DNA of 64,000 nt from Liolophura sinensis. Taxonomy: Eukaryota > Mollusca > Polyplacophora > Chitonida > Chitonidae. Every line of letters begins with the position of its first letter. Within the stretch, counting starts at the first letter, position 1. Of the stretch, positions 22,401-63,934 are shown piece by piece. Below the pieces are notes generated by a model that saw nothing but the letters and a program-made list of their open reading frames with translations, was not told the DNA's origin and searched no databases. The translations under genes were made by a program, and so were the position numbers. The stretch lies in contig NC_088306.1 of NCBI RefSeq assembly GCF_032854445.1, forward strand, positions 6,031,145-6,095,144, in the 5' to 3' direction.

Positions 22401-25400
22401 TAGCAATAAATAAAATCTTACTCGACGGAAATGACTACGATGCCAGCCTCCGCGGAGATGTAGCTGGTGAGCGCATCGTGGGAAGCTGAAAACAAAACAA
22501 AGGACGATATTCATGAAAATTTCATATGTGGTCCTCAGGTACATAGACCTTTACAGGTACATGTGCTTATTTAAAGTGAAAGACAGCACCTGGCTAATGT
22601 TTGTGTCCACGGAAAGTCTACTACCCAAAGTATCTTAAATCGGCATTAAATATTGTTTTAGATATTTTTCAACCCAATAAAAGTTAAATGAAACTTCGTC
22701 TTGATACGGCTTCAGCAGGTCTCCATTATTGTCAGCACGGTGCCGTCACGTTTTCTCTAACTATCCAACGTCGAAGGTATTTTCCGTGTAATAGTCTAAG
22801 CAGTAGCCCTTGGCAGATAAAAGTTGTGGACTTCGGCGATGAAGGCCCAAGTGACAAATATAGTTTTCTCCGAAACTGGACATTCTGGAAGAATATTTCT
22901 TCCACTGCTCGAACTGTTGATACACTAGGCCTGCTATATCATTTACAAGGAACTCCAGAGATCCTGTTCAAATACACCAGCAGCAGATGCACGACCGCGG
23001 TATTCCTGCTTCAGATCGTAGCCTACGGAGGTGCTGTGGTGGTGATTTTGACCTCCATTAGATGTTTACAAATTACTATAAGGATTGTTGTAGGCCTACA
23101 ACTAGATTCATGCTCAATTCTGAAACAAATGGAAATAAATCTAAGCACCGCTGAGACTGATCTAGGTATTCGACTGTCGCTTGATTTTATGCTTCAATTT
23201 TGTAGCCATGACTTCTAAGGTGAAAGCAGATCTGACCTAGTCATTGCGGACGTCAAAGAAATAACTTCGGCTTGAACACGGCCTTTCAATAAATTTACAA
23301 TGTTTTATCACAGGAAACAGGAAAAGAACACCCCTTGTATGTGAAGAAGACAAAAGAGTAAAATTTAAATTCTTCAGTTGTAATAAATTCAGAGAAAAAA
23401 GATAATCTATCATAAGATTAAACTACTGCAGGAGTCATCATTTTGAGATCGTTTTGAAATCGTAGCCGAAGGGCCACTCACAAAGTGTTGTGGGGCAAAT
23501 CTGTACCATTTATGGACCACCACAGATGTAAAATCAGTTGATTTACAAGCCGTGTAGTATTCAGTGACGGTGTAACAAAATATGTTAGACTGTAGCATGC
23601 CGTCTTGGCCTAAACTGCATTTATCTCCCCAAATACATTTTTGTCGTTCATTTTAGTGTTTAGTCAGCGGTTTCTAAATAACAAATAGGCCCATCAGAGT
23701 CGGTGCAAAATTCATTAGGGATACCAAAGGTTTACGGGAATGAGAAGACCGCACCTCACCCGACAACGCTTAAAATTAATTCTGTGTTCTCATATAGGTC
23801 ACTTCATGAAGTGAATTTGTAAAGGCTACGTCACAGATTAGGCTAAGCAATCTGACAGCAACGTGTTGATTGGATAAAATTTTCAAGATGGCTGCCTCGG
23901 CTCACACCAGCCATTTGTGCGGTATTGTCATTTTGTTCTGCATGTCATTGGGTTAAATCTCATCAAAATAATAAAGTGTGATACTTTTTAGAAAGCTTGA
24001 GTACCATGATTTCTACTGAAATATGTTTTAGCCAGGTGCTCTCTTGTCCTTCAAGGATTGGGAACATGTGGATGGTCGTAGGTTTCCCCCGGGCCCTTTT
24101 CCTCCCACCATGATGCGGGCTGCCGTCGTAAAAGTGAAATATTCATGTGTATGGCGTAAAACACCAATCAAGTAAATAAATAAATAAATATTTAAGGATT
24201 GACTAACTTTGTTCAGTTCATTGGAGTATGAGCAAAAAACCGTTATGCAAACTGTATGAATCCGCGTTGCTTTAACATTCTGGGTATTGGATGGGTTTTA
24301 CAAATTACGGTCGATAATGATTGTGTAGAATGAAAATTAGGTGTTTGAAACACATTTTCATGTCGAAAACCCGTATACGACACTTTGGAAATGTAAATTT
24401 GACGGAGGCATGAGTCCATTTTCAGTAAAAACATAGTCCATATTGGGGGGGGAGGGGGGCGTTCATCGAGACCTGAACGCAACACAATGACCAGAATTTT
24501 TCGTTATCTCGTTATCTCCGGAACCTAAAGGAAATTAATGATATGCCGGTGAATAAAAAATCTGTTTATACAGACATTGTTTTTTTTGTGTCTTTCTTAA
24601 ACTGAACTACTCACCCACGCTCATAAATACAAATCCGCCCCCGTGGAAGTACACAAGGCACGGCAGTGCTTCGTCTCTCTGAGTCTTGGGACGATAGACT
24701 CGTGCCTTTATTTCGTAAGCACCATGAATATCAAATGTTCTATCTTCCACCTATAAAGACAAAATGAACAGGCATTAATCTTGATTTCCGGTTTCCTTCC
24801 ACCATAATCACCGTGGTCATCAACCATGGCTTGTAACTGAGCCATGTGCATCGCCGAGTCCCCATATGAGGGTTGCTGACACCATATATTTCCGAGTCCT
24901 ACGGGAATAATGTAAGGAAATACGCAGCAAAAGACCCACTCATTAAGAACAAAAGACCTATGTATAGGTGAATCGATTGTGATGTGGTCACCGTTTTCAT
25001 AAGCCAACAAAGGGAGATGACCTATAAGTATGTATGTATGTTTGGGGTTTAACATGGTATTTAACAATTTGTTCAGTCATATTACGACGGGGAGTCATTA
25101 AGTGTGTGTACATATACTATGTCTTCCTGTGGTAGGGCGAGTTGATGCCGCCAAAGTACCTCCACCACTGAAGTATCATGCCTAAGACATCAGACAAGAC
25201 ACCTCACCCAGTCACATTATACTCATCTGCAATGGGCCAACCAAGCATGCCTCCTTGCTCTAACCTCTCAGTGCCTAGCGCATGACAGCAGCGAATACCA
25301 CTGTTAATGGCTTTGGTATGACCCGACGTGGGTTTGATCCCGGGGTATCCGGACGTCGAGGCGGATGCTCTAACCATTAGGCCACCGAAGGAAGACAGCA

Positions 25401-25979
25401 TAGTCAGCAGTCATATGTGACGTTGGCTGCAGGACACGGGAATATACAAGTCCCCTACATGACCGATGCTGTCCAATGAAAAGCGAATAAATATATATGG
25501 GTACAGTGATGCCCGTCATATATATGTATACTGAGGGGACGAGCATTTCCTCTTCTAGGAAATCAGCCACTGGCCCAGGGCACACTTAATTACATTTCCC
25601 GTCCGAATCGCATGATGTGTATATAATGCCGGCTGGCAGGGATGGCTCATCTGAACGTCTCACGGGAACTACACTCGCACACATATACATGAAATTCAGT
25701 ACCGCCACACAAAAGAAAACAAGCCTGGCGATATCTTCATTTGTCTTGCCCACTATATCGATAAAGGCGATCACACAAAGGACTTTGAGACACCAACCAA
25801 ATATAATTTTGTATCAAACCAACCGTCACTCTGGGATCACGGAATCTGTCAGCGAGTGAAAACTCGGCCCCTGCTCGAATGATGTTCAGATCAGTGGCTA
25901 TACCCAGGAGGCTTCCAATATATCCCTGCAAGGCAATAAACAAAACATCAGGTACTTCATCTAATCGTTCACATTGACA

Positions 25980-26057
<78 letters not shown>

Positions 26058-28533
26058 ATTTTTGCTTATTCGCAGTCTGATGCCTTGTGGCCCAGTCATA
26101 CCTACGCTTACCACAATAGTCTGTTTCTTTTAACTTGACCCACTACGTTAATACACTTGCCCTTTGTGAGCAACATGCATAACACAGCCAGACTCACTAC
26201 CTCGACAGAATTGCCCTTTGTCAGTAACACGCATAACACACTGAGACTAAATACCTTGACAGAATTGCCTTTCGTCAGCAGCACACATAACACAGTCAGA
26301 CTCAATACCCTGACAGAATAGCCTTTCGTTTGTAACACGCATAACACAGTCAGACTCAAAACCTTGACAGAATTGTCTTTCGACAGTAACACGCTTAACA
26401 CAGTTAGACTCAATACCTTGGCAGAATTGCCTTTCGTCAGTAACACGCGTAACACAGCCAGACTCACTACCTTGACAGAATTGCCTTTCGTTAGTAACAC
26501 GCATAACACACTGAGACTAAATACCTTGACAGACTTGCCTTTCGTCAGCAGCACGCATAACACAGTCAGACTCAATACCCTGACAGAATAGCCTTTCGTT
26601 TGTAACACGCATAGCACAGTCAGACTCAATACCTTGACAGAATTGTCTTTCGACAGTAACACGCTTAACACAGTTAGACTCAATACCTTAGCAAAATAGC
26701 CTTTCGCCAGTAACACGCATAACACAGTCAGGATCAATACCTTGACAGAATTGCCTTTCGACAGTAACACGATTAACACAGTTAGACTCAATACCTTGGC
26801 AAAATAGCCTTTCGTCAGTAACACGCATTGCACAGTCAGACTCAATACCTTGACAGAATTGCCTTTCGTCAGTAACACGCGTAACACAGTCAGACTCAAT
26901 ACCCTGACAGAATTGCCTTTCGTCAGTTACACGCACATCACAGTCAGACTCAATACCTTGACAGAATTGCCTTTCGACAGTAACACGATTAACACAGTTA
27001 GACTCAATACCTTGACAGAATTGTCTTTCGACAGTAACACGCTTAACACAGTTAGACTCACTAAATTGATAGAATTGTCTTTCGCCAGTAACACGCGTAA
27101 TGCAAACTCAAGATCCTAATATAAATGCCTTTCGTCAGAAACACGTATAACTCCATAAGCTTAACATATCAACATGTAGGACACCCATATCAATGCAAAC
27201 GAAAAGTAGAGTTAGAATGCTTTTCCCACTTTGTAAGCTTTATAAGCCCATAGGCTTGGTTTCAAGAGGAAGAAGACTTCATTGCCTCGGGTGACATTAT
27301 ACATATTCAGAAATAAGTGACGTTCTCACAATGGGCGTGAAGAGTTATTTGTTTTACCACCAACATTCGGTTAGACCAAATACCTAGTAACCAGCCTACA
27401 CAACTGTTTCAGTGAATAGACCACACTGTGTTATTACAACACAATTTCCTTACATCAAACTCTGAGGGAATACTGCCATGAGATCATACAACCTCTAGAG
27501 ACAGAGAAAATTTCATTTATTAAGGTTATATTACACTAAACTTTGAAAAAATATTCACATCTGCACTATCAGAAAAAAAAATTTAAAGCAAATTTGATCC
27601 AAGTTTAGGTAACTGGTGTAGCTTTCTTTAATACACACTGGACTCGGTCCATCATACACATGCCTTCGTTTTTTTAAATCACCCGAAGCAGTGAGTGCTT
27701 AGGGTCGAAAATAGACTTATGGGAGTTTAACATTATGAATTTGAAACGTGTTGTATCTACATTTTGCAAAATGATACGGATGTCCAACATGTCTATGTGT
27801 AGAGCTTGTTTTACATGTCACTGGTCAAAGGCATCTTTGATAGTATTGGTGATTTTACACAACTGACTGCATACGAAAGATAGAAGGCACAGGCTTTTAA
27901 TAGCCATATAACTGTTATCTCCCTTTCAAGTAACCATCAGAGTTACCACCACCGTGTGTGTATTTAATCTAAATACAGCAGCGTCCGATCAACCCCAATA
28001 CTCATTTATTTTATCTGTGTTCGTTACTTACAACCCCCAAACATTACAAGACTACAGTTAAGACAACCTGCTAGCGGAAAGATCGAGGGTAATCGTCGTA
28101 ATTCTCGGTTTGATCGTACGATAAGTCGTGTTGAATCTTTCGTCTCGAATCTTGATTTATCAATTCTGTGCAAAATATAGGCCTATATTTGTCTGTGCCT
28201 TAAACTGCTTCTGCATTTACTTCAAATTCTTTTTTCATGATAAACGCTTTTCTCTAGGTCCATTGATTCATTGTAAACTAGTAGAAAATGTTAAAAATTT
28301 CGAATGGCACAAACTCGCTACCGGTACCGTAATATATTTATTTGTTTGATTGGCGTTTTACCTACTCAAGAATAGTATACACCGTATATACTCACAAAAG
28401 TACGGAAGAATTTGGTGTTCAGAAGCAACAACCGGAGTTTCCACGGCTCGGCGATGCCATCAGGGAGTGGGTGATAGAGCGAATACCCCAGGGCTAAGAC
28501 CAATGCAGCCAACACAATCTTCCTGTTCCCCAT
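18799..28533 (-). CDS. AADAC-like: arylacetamide deacetylase-like microsomal serine hydrolase, complete, six exons
   Basis: Six exons in transcription order: 28396-28533, 25824-25925, 24615-24750, 22422-22485, 21734-21855 and 18799-19454. They join in frame to 405 residues; vertebrate AADAC has about 400. Visible features: an N-terminal signal anchor (IVLAALVLALGYSLY) followed by HPLPDGIAEPW as in AADAC; the HGGGF oxyanion-hole motif at 116-120; VEYRLAPE at 146-153; nucleophile elbow GDSAGGN with Ser190; Asp344 in EYDVLRDEG; His374 in GYHGF. All catalytic residues of the HSL/AADAC family are intact. Family members are ER-anchored with a lumenal active site, hydrolysing acyl esters, amides and neutral lipids. 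The substrate here is unknown. The donor of exon 2 (GTTGGT) is non-ideal but required by the frame. Confidence 0.93.
21372..21621. mobile_element. 250-bp MITE with long inverted repeats and TA duplication
   Basis: It begins CACTCAAAAAATTAATCTGT and ends with the inverse (ACAGATTAATTTTTCGAGTG). The repeat extends inward about 60 bp (..TGTCTGAGTGATGCTAGAATGTA), and TA flanks both ends. The centre is AT-rich and non-coding. Structure and TA target fit a Tc1/mariner-type non-autonomous element. It lies in the AADAC-like intron between exons 5 and 6, 113 bp from exon 5. Confidence 0.9.
21734..21855 (-). CDS. AADAC-like: AADAC-like exon 5
   Basis: 122 bp encoding YRLAPEHVFPAAVNDC to DRIGVAG. The splice falls inside the Gly codon directly before the catalytic DSAGG. 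Confidence 0.93.
22422..22485 (-). CDS. AADAC-like: AADAC-like exon 4
   Basis: 64 bp encoding SHDALTSYISAEAGIVVISV and the first bases of the E in EYRLAPE. The donor GTAAGA and the acceptor TTTCAG are both good. Confidence 0.9.
24055..24192 (+). repeat. SINE family 1, plus copy, 3' half
   Basis: GTGGATGGTCGTAGGTTTCCCC through AAGTGAAATATTCATG to an AATAAATAAATA tail, inside the AADAC-like intron 3 (antisense to the gene). Confidence 0.85.
24615..24750 (-). CDS. AADAC-like: AADAC-like exon 3 (oxyanion-hole HGGG)
   Basis: 45 codons plus one base. It carries VEDRTFDIHGAYEIKARVYRP-type beta strands and LVYFHGGGFVF. It has an acceptor TTATAG and a donor GTGAGT. Confidence 0.93.
25025..25390 (-). 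repeat. SINE family 2, minus copy, near full length
   Basis: On the minus strand the tRNA head is clear: A box TGGCCTAATGGTTAGAGCAT and B box GGGATCAAACCC, then a body shared with the 17140 and 61221 copies, ending at TATGTATGTATG. It sits in the AADAC-like intron between exons 2 and 3, in the gene's own orientation. Confidence 0.9.
25824..25925 (-). CDS. AADAC-like: AADAC-like exon 2
   Basis: 34 codons, GYIGSLLGIATDL to DPRVT. The acceptor TTGCAG is clear. The donor is placed at ACG|GTTGGT because the next GT would break the frame with VEDRTFD of exon 3. Confidence 0.8.
25982..26051. repeat. (TA)n microsatellite
   Basis: About 35 uninterrupted TA units begin 57 bases from the exon 2 acceptor of the AADAC-like gene. 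The tract is likely length-polymorphic. Confidence 0.97.
26130..27145. repeat. 54-bp minisatellite with 5-unit higher-order repeat, AADAC-like intron 1
   Basis: About 18 copies of a 54-bp unit (GACAGAATTGCCTTTCGTCA + GTAACACGCATAACACAG + TCAGACTCAATACCTT). Variants recur in the same order about every 270 bp (for example 26265-26530 and 26535-26700 onward), showing duplication of blocks of five units. Because 54 is divisible by three, frames stay open over hundreds of bases on both strands. The long open frames are therefore by-products, not genes. Confidence 0.92.
28325..28378 (-). repeat. SINE family 1, minus copy, tail fragment
   Basis: TATTTATTTGTTTGATTGGCG and CTACTCAAGAATA remain. The fragment ends 18 bases from the exon 1 donor side of the AADAC-like gene. 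Confidence 0.65.
28396..28533 (-). CDS. AADAC-like: AADAC-like exon 1 (start codon, signal anchor)
   Basis: 46 codons, phase 0. The ATG at 28533 is chosen because it gives the short basic N-terminus (MGNRK), hydrophobic anchor and PLPDGIAEPW characteristic of the family. The donor is GTGAGT. Confidence 0.9.
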
Positions 28534-28825
28534 ACTCCGGCAGAGGTGACTGATTCAAGTACATTTGATCCTGCTTGAAATCACAACACGTGATATAAAT
28601 TGTTATCACAGAAAACAAAAAAAGAGGGCAAGTACTTGTATATCTGGAATTACATATATATTACAACATTAGATACGCATTCAAACATTTTATCATACAA
28701 ATGAAATTGAGTTCTGTTCTACGCCCTAGAAGCTGATTAAACGCACCTTGTGTCATATATCCTGTGCCTTTGCAGTTTCATAATCTCCCCTGGTCACTTG
28801 TTATATCAATACCACTCCGTGAACG

Positions 28826-29080
28826 AGGCGCATGGTTAGCGAGCCACCACGGCGCAGGCCAAGGAGCCTCTCATGCACCAATTAATGCGATCGCCGCGAG
28901 TTCAACTCCATCTCTTGCTGGCTTCCTCTCCGGCCGGATGTGGAAAGGTCTACCAGCAACATGCGGATGGTCGTGGGTGTCCCGTGGGCTCTGCCCGGTT
29001 TCCTCTCACCATACTGAGAGACATTCTGAAATATTCTTTAGTAAGGCGTAAAACGCCGATCAAATAAATCAATAAATATA
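28826..29080 (+). repeat. SINE family 1, plus copy, near full length
   Basis: The head (GGCGCATGGTTAGCGAG), a degraded B box (GAGTTCAACTCC), the body, and the tail AATAAATCAATAAATA are all present. It lies just upstream of the AADAC-like start codon. Confidence 0.85.
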
Positions 29081-29096
29081 GGAACTATAATATTCA

Positions 29097-29220
29097 TTTT
29101 ATTTATTTCATTGCTGTTTTACGCCGTATTCAAGAATATTTCACTTATACGACGGCAGCCGGCATTATGGTGGCCTGAAACCCGGCAGAGCCTGGGGGAA
29201 ACCCACAACCATCCGCAGGG
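29097..29220 (-). repeat. SINE family 1, minus copy, 3' half
   Basis: Tail, core and ACCATCCGCAG body remain. It forms a tail-to-tail pair with the preceding copy, 17 bp apart. Confidence 0.85.
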
Positions 29221-30470
29221 GAACTGTATAATAAGTAGCAGTGTGTGTTCGCCGATCAATCTACTTTAATAAATACATGAAACACATGAAGTTTAGGATG
29301 TGACCTAACATATAAAAGCACAAAAAGGCTTCTCAGCTTTGTTCTTGAGGTATAAAAATGGCTTTAAAGTACAGTATTCGTTACGCCTCAGCAGTCAGTC
29401 CGTGCTGACGCCAGAGGTCATAGCTGTTATAACAAACTTTGTTGAGAAACTTTGTCGACAGAAACCGATAGGGGAGCCCTAAGCTGGCGCGGCGTTTTCA
29501 ATATTTTCACTGATGACGTCATTTCCGGATATTCCCGACCATTGACAGATAATACGTATGAAATATAGGTTTTATTAAGACACATAAAATATGCCTCAAA
29601 AATAAAAAGATAAAAATGTCATTTTTTCATCCTCCTTCATTTTCCTTAAGGCTGTACTATTCGTTTTATGTAGTACATTTCCATGTACATATATACTGTA
29701 CGTTTTAAACATCAGTCTTTTCGCATTCATTGAACTATTAACCTATTTAAGACCGCGGGCATCTGGGCTCTTCGCTCGCATGCGGCAGCGACAAGCAGAC
29801 GACGGCGTGAAAGATAACATGGGAAGGAACAAAGAAATGATCATCATTTTTTTCTTTTTCAGAGAAGCACGTGCTGAAAATAATTATATGTAACAAAACA
29901 ATGTGCACAGCATATATAAATTTTGAACGTCAACAAAACCTGGTATAAGACTACCAGGCCGTGGCGCAGAGTTTTGTATTAACTTAAATATATTTTAGAA
30001 GAAAAACCAAATTTGGAGTTTTAAGAACAAACATATGAAGCAACTTCTGAAGTTTTGTGCTGTTGGCCAGTGACACGATTTACAGGCCAGATTGAATTTT
30101 ATCGACCTATTTAAAAAAAAATATATATATAGTTCTCCAGAACGCATGAAGCTATTTTTCGTTAGCAGTTTCTAAGTGGATGGCCCTACAAAGATTTCAA
30201 AAACCATTGTGTTTGGTATGCAAGCCAGGCTGCAACTCGCCAATGAAATTAGCTTAAAAGTAGATCAACTCTTAAAACTGAGAAAGTCTGAGGATGTTTT
30301 GATCACGGGAATATACATTTCAAAGATTTTTTACCGTTCGAGTTATGATTTTCCTTTAATTGCCAAAACATGTCAGAAATCATTGGAGCTTTATAAAAAG
30401 ACTGCATGAAACTCGTCACTGCAGTTTACCGTGGTAACTGGCATCATCTTTGCAGACGTCTTTAGAGAGG
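29220..30470. other. intergenic between AADAC-like and NALCN, no gene seen
   Basis: The AT-rich stretch includes a short plus-strand open frame (30176-30409) without family resemblance. A CRE palindrome TGACGTCA at 29514-29521 is directly joined to an ETS-type TTTCCGG. Confidence 0.35.
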
Positions 30471-30474
30471 GTGA

Positions 30475-30690
30475 GTGAGTGTTTTAAATTTAACGTGCTA
30501 CTTAACAATTTTTCAGTCATATGACGAGGGGGAGTCATTTGAGTGCATGTACGCGTAATTTGCCTCCTTCTTGCAGGGCGGATTTCCACCGCTCTTTTAT
30601 CTAGTGCTGCTTCACAGAGACGACGAGAGGTAAGTAAACTTCCTCTTTTAAGGTTTTAGGTGTGACCCGACCAGGACTTTTTCTACCTTC
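30475..30690 (-). repeat. SINE family 2, minus copy, degraded
   Basis: The 3' end (CAGTCATATGACGAGGGGGAGTCATT), the CTAGTGCTGCTTCACAGAGACGAC segment and the TGTGACCCGACCAGG head complement remain. Confidence 0.7.
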
Positions 30691-30727
30691 AACGATAAAA
30701 GAGTTCGAACTCGAAACTCCCATATTG

Positions 30728-30862
30728 TAAAGCGCATCTTGCGGATGGACGTGGGTTTCTCCCGGGCTCTGTCTGCTTTACTTCCCACATAATACTGGCT
30801 GTATATGAAATAATCCTGACTACGGCATAAAATACCAATTAAATATATACACAAATAAATTG
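30728..30862 (+). repeat. SINE family 1, plus copy, 3' half, degraded
   Basis: GCGGATGGACGTGGGTTTCTCC, CATAATACTGGCTG and ACGGCATAAAATACCAATTAAATA remain, with many substitutions. Confidence 0.7.
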
Positions 30863-33746
30863 TAAAGCAAAAGAGAGAGATATGGTTTCCGGAACTCGTT
30901 GTAGTGCCAGAGCCATTTTTGAAGTAAGATGCACGCGCCAAGCCACTCACGCCCCGTCCCTGTTCTGGTGCCATTATAGCCGATATACATGTACGTGTTA
31001 TGAACCGTCACTATACCGTTTAGAAAATGTTACATTATTTACATGTCGCATATTTATGATTCATATGCTATCTATGGGCACAAATAAATAATAAATCTAT
31101 CAGAACCCTGCAAAAACTGCGGTGCTGAATTGCATTCAACACTTCGAGGATTCACCACACTTTCTACACAGAACACTTACAACTGTTCCTATAACTTAGA
31201 ATTAATATAACATTATATATTAATTACTCTATTAATTAACATTCGTAACGGTTACACAACACTTACAAGCCTTGCACAACACACTTTCAAAGTGCAGTCG
31301 ATCCTAAATATCGAACCTTTTAAATGTTAATTATATGCAGCGCTTTTAATCTGGTGACGCATAAATGTACATACGTAGCCTACTCTTGTACTGTAGGCCT
31401 ACGTAGTTAGGCCTACATGTAAGTTTACAGGTCGTTGGTCACAACATTACGTCCGAAGTCTTAGGTCTGGCTCTGTGTATATGATTTTATTGTTTTGATT
31501 ATCTCGTCGGAACTTGATAGCAGACAGCTAACATAGCACCGCTGAATAGTGAATCAGGCATTCGCGATTTCGCACCTTTAAATATATTTAAATTGCTATG
31601 GTTCAGGCTGAGCACGGGCGGAGGTGATAATAATAGAGGTAAATACCGCACTGCTCAACAGATCGCAAAACACACATTGCACTAAAGTTACCACAGGGTT
31701 ATATAAATACAATAGAGGATTTTGACACCCGCATTTTTACTCATTATGTTCAACGTTGTGCATTATATGAAACTCGTTCACTGTGAAAGCTGTCAGAAAA
31801 TACAACGGAGACCTTTCATGTATATTGTTACGAATGGAAATTGCGTAAAAGTGTAATAAAGTATATTTAATTATATTTATTTTAAATTTTTTTAGCATGA
31901 ATTTTGATGCTATATTTCTGTTTCTTCTATGTAGATCCATTTTTTTTTCTTTTCTTCGCGGACCCCTCTGAGACCCCCCCCCCCCCCCCCCCCCAGGGCC
32001 TGCCCCTCTATGGATGTATACATGTACATAGGCACCGTAACCTGCGGATGTAAACATGTATAGGGGCCTCAGTGGCTCAGTTGCTTAGAGTGCTTAGCGC
32101 AGCGTAATGACCCAGGAGCCTCTCACCAAGAGCGGAACGACTATCACAGTCTATTAGGCGAGGGTCACGGGCCGCCTAGGCCCCGAGAGCTCCGGGATAT
32201 TAGATTCCCGAAGATCTGAGTGATTTCGAATGCAGACTTGGCCTATATTGGTCTATATAGGCTACAGCAAATATCTGTGGAAAGAATGTCAGTAGTAGGT
32301 AAGAGATATAGGCTAAAATATTTTTTCGTCGACTTGAGCGGAGCATTTTTGCCTCGCGGAAATGTGTTTGCCACAAAATCCGCGAATGTTAGTACCACGC
32401 GAATAAAATGGCATTTACAGTATCGGTACTTTACCTTAATTAACTTACCGTACATAGGCCCATATAATTTCTATACTCACCGGTTGGAGTTTTTGACAGA
32501 CCTATCCGGCGATTTAAGATTACGTACATGTAGGTCGATCTTTATATGTCGGTGTACTAGTCTCACGCCTATCTCCGTGGACTTTCATGGGCCTGCCGTG
32601 GACTTCCATCGAGTTATCGCAGTGATTAGGTTTTTGCTGACCTGTCTTTAGGTAAAACAAACTTTTCTCTCGATTTAGGTCATGACCAAATCATTGGCAG
32701 TTCTACTGGCCATATGTATTAACCATCATTTGGTCCTCAGCGCGAAAACAATTTGTAGGCCTACCGTAGTCTCGCAGAATACCACACTGTGTTCTGTTTT
32801 ACTGGACTGAATATGTGATTGTGCATTTCTTTCGGAAAATTTTTGAGCAAGGAGGAATCTACTTTATTTAGCCCTGACGAATAACATTTTACAATGCAGG
32901 CAGGCATAAAAGATGTTATCTGAAACTGCTGCATTTGACAGACCTATTTATTTTAGCCCATGGCCCACTGGGCAGTCTGCTTGAGCGTAGCTTTGCAGCT
33001 CCTATCACTGTGAGCAGACTGAAACGCCAAGGGGAGATGATTTGGATGGAAGAGCGCCCCCTGTATCATAATAAATTAGATTCAGCATCTGGCGAAACGA
33101 AGAAGATGGGGAGACGGAAAAAATGTAGAACGTGAGAAAACTTTGACTATAAACACAGCATTTAGTGCTGGTAAGGCTGAGTGTGCGCTCATGTTGCAAA
33201 GGTTTTAATTTCAGTGTTCGTTCGACGGCTTTAACGTTTGACAGGTGCTAAATTAGGTGGGGTTTTTTGTTTTGGTAAATTTCTTCCAAAACAACAACAA
33301 CTTGTGTATAACCTGTTGCCAGCAAACCTCAGAGGCAAGAAAATGAGAAAATGTTTTTTACAGTTAACATAATTGGCTGGTATTGCTCTATAATTCTGCT
33401 GAAATTTACCTGATTTTTGACATATGGAAATTTTGATTTACATGATCGGTACTGTGTTGTGTTGGTGGGAAATATATATTTAATCAAGGTTTTGTTTTTC
33501 GTTTATTTGTAGAAAAACATGCACACGAGAGGTTTCCTTTGTCTGGTTTGAAAAATAATGTACCGTGATATACTTCTGTTTGCTAAAACAACAAAACAGT
33601 GATATTTTGATCTCTTACACCTTGGGAAAATGCATCCAAGTACTTATTCTTACAAATAACATGCAAAAGTTTGTATCCAGAACATCAAGCCTCGCTTGAG
33701 AGACATTCTCTAAGGTGCAGACTATAAAGTCAAAGGAACCAGCAAG
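30862..33746. other. upstream region of NALCN, no gene seen
   Basis: Contains a 23-base C run (31974-31994 and flanks), an AT-rich patch at 31200-31260 and a lone SINE head (32063-32135). A 143-codon frame at 32220-32651 matches nothing and is rejected. Untranslated NALCN exons or its promoter may lie here but cannot be placed. Confidence 0.35.
32063..32135 (+). repeat. SINE family 1 head only
   Basis: GGGGCCTCAGTGGCTCAGTTGC with GACCCAGGAGCCTCTCACCAA remain. The sequence then diverges before the B box. Confidence 0.75.
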
Positions 33747-63342
<29,596 letters not shown>

Positions 63343-63934
63343 TGAAGAAAGTTCAAAAATTTTCGCAAAGTTCAAAAATGAAAGTCATATTTTATATCTT
63401 TTATTGAACCCTCCGTTTAATGCATATTTTCCATCAGGGGTCCTAAATTTTCGTAAATGTGTCCAGCTTAGCTCCCCCTTTTATGGCATGTAGTCATATT
63501 TTATCTTTATAATCCATCAATGGTTCGTCTACACTTTAAAGTCAGGAAATTTGTCAGGTTCTCACAAATGGCAAAGGTTACATGTTGCTTACCTAGGCAG
63601 TCTGGTTAAATCCTCACCTGAAAACTTGCCTGCAGATTATTGAAAATAAATCCTCAAATATATCTTAAGTTCTGATTGTCGATGTTCAGTGTTTAATCAG
63701 CTAAAAATGCACAAAAGAAAAAAAAATTGAAAAAGTTTTTTTTTAAATTAGTCATATTTGCTACCTATATAATTAGAATGCCCATTTAAGCATACTGCTG
63801 TTGTAGTTAAGATTTTTTTCGAAAGTGATCGTAGATATGAATCAGGCTTTATAATGCAAACACCAGCTTAATCCCACCTCTCTGTTTCCACTGCAATACT
63901 TGTTTACACTGTGTTCTCAATCTACATGTAATCT

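Noticed and set aside
22688-23218. 176-codon plus-strand frame inside an AADAC-like intron
   Set aside because: It is antisense to the gene, has mixed composition, no domain, no splice partner and no repeated conservation signal that I can see.
26108-26899. 263-codon minus-strand frame of repeating SLTVLCVLLTKGNSVKVL
   Set aside because: It is the translation of a 54-bp minisatellite in an intron. Frames stay open only because the period is a multiple of three.
32220-32651. 143-codon frame upstream of NALCN
   Set aside because: No family resemblance. The sequence has palindromic AT-rich words, and the opposite strand is open as well.
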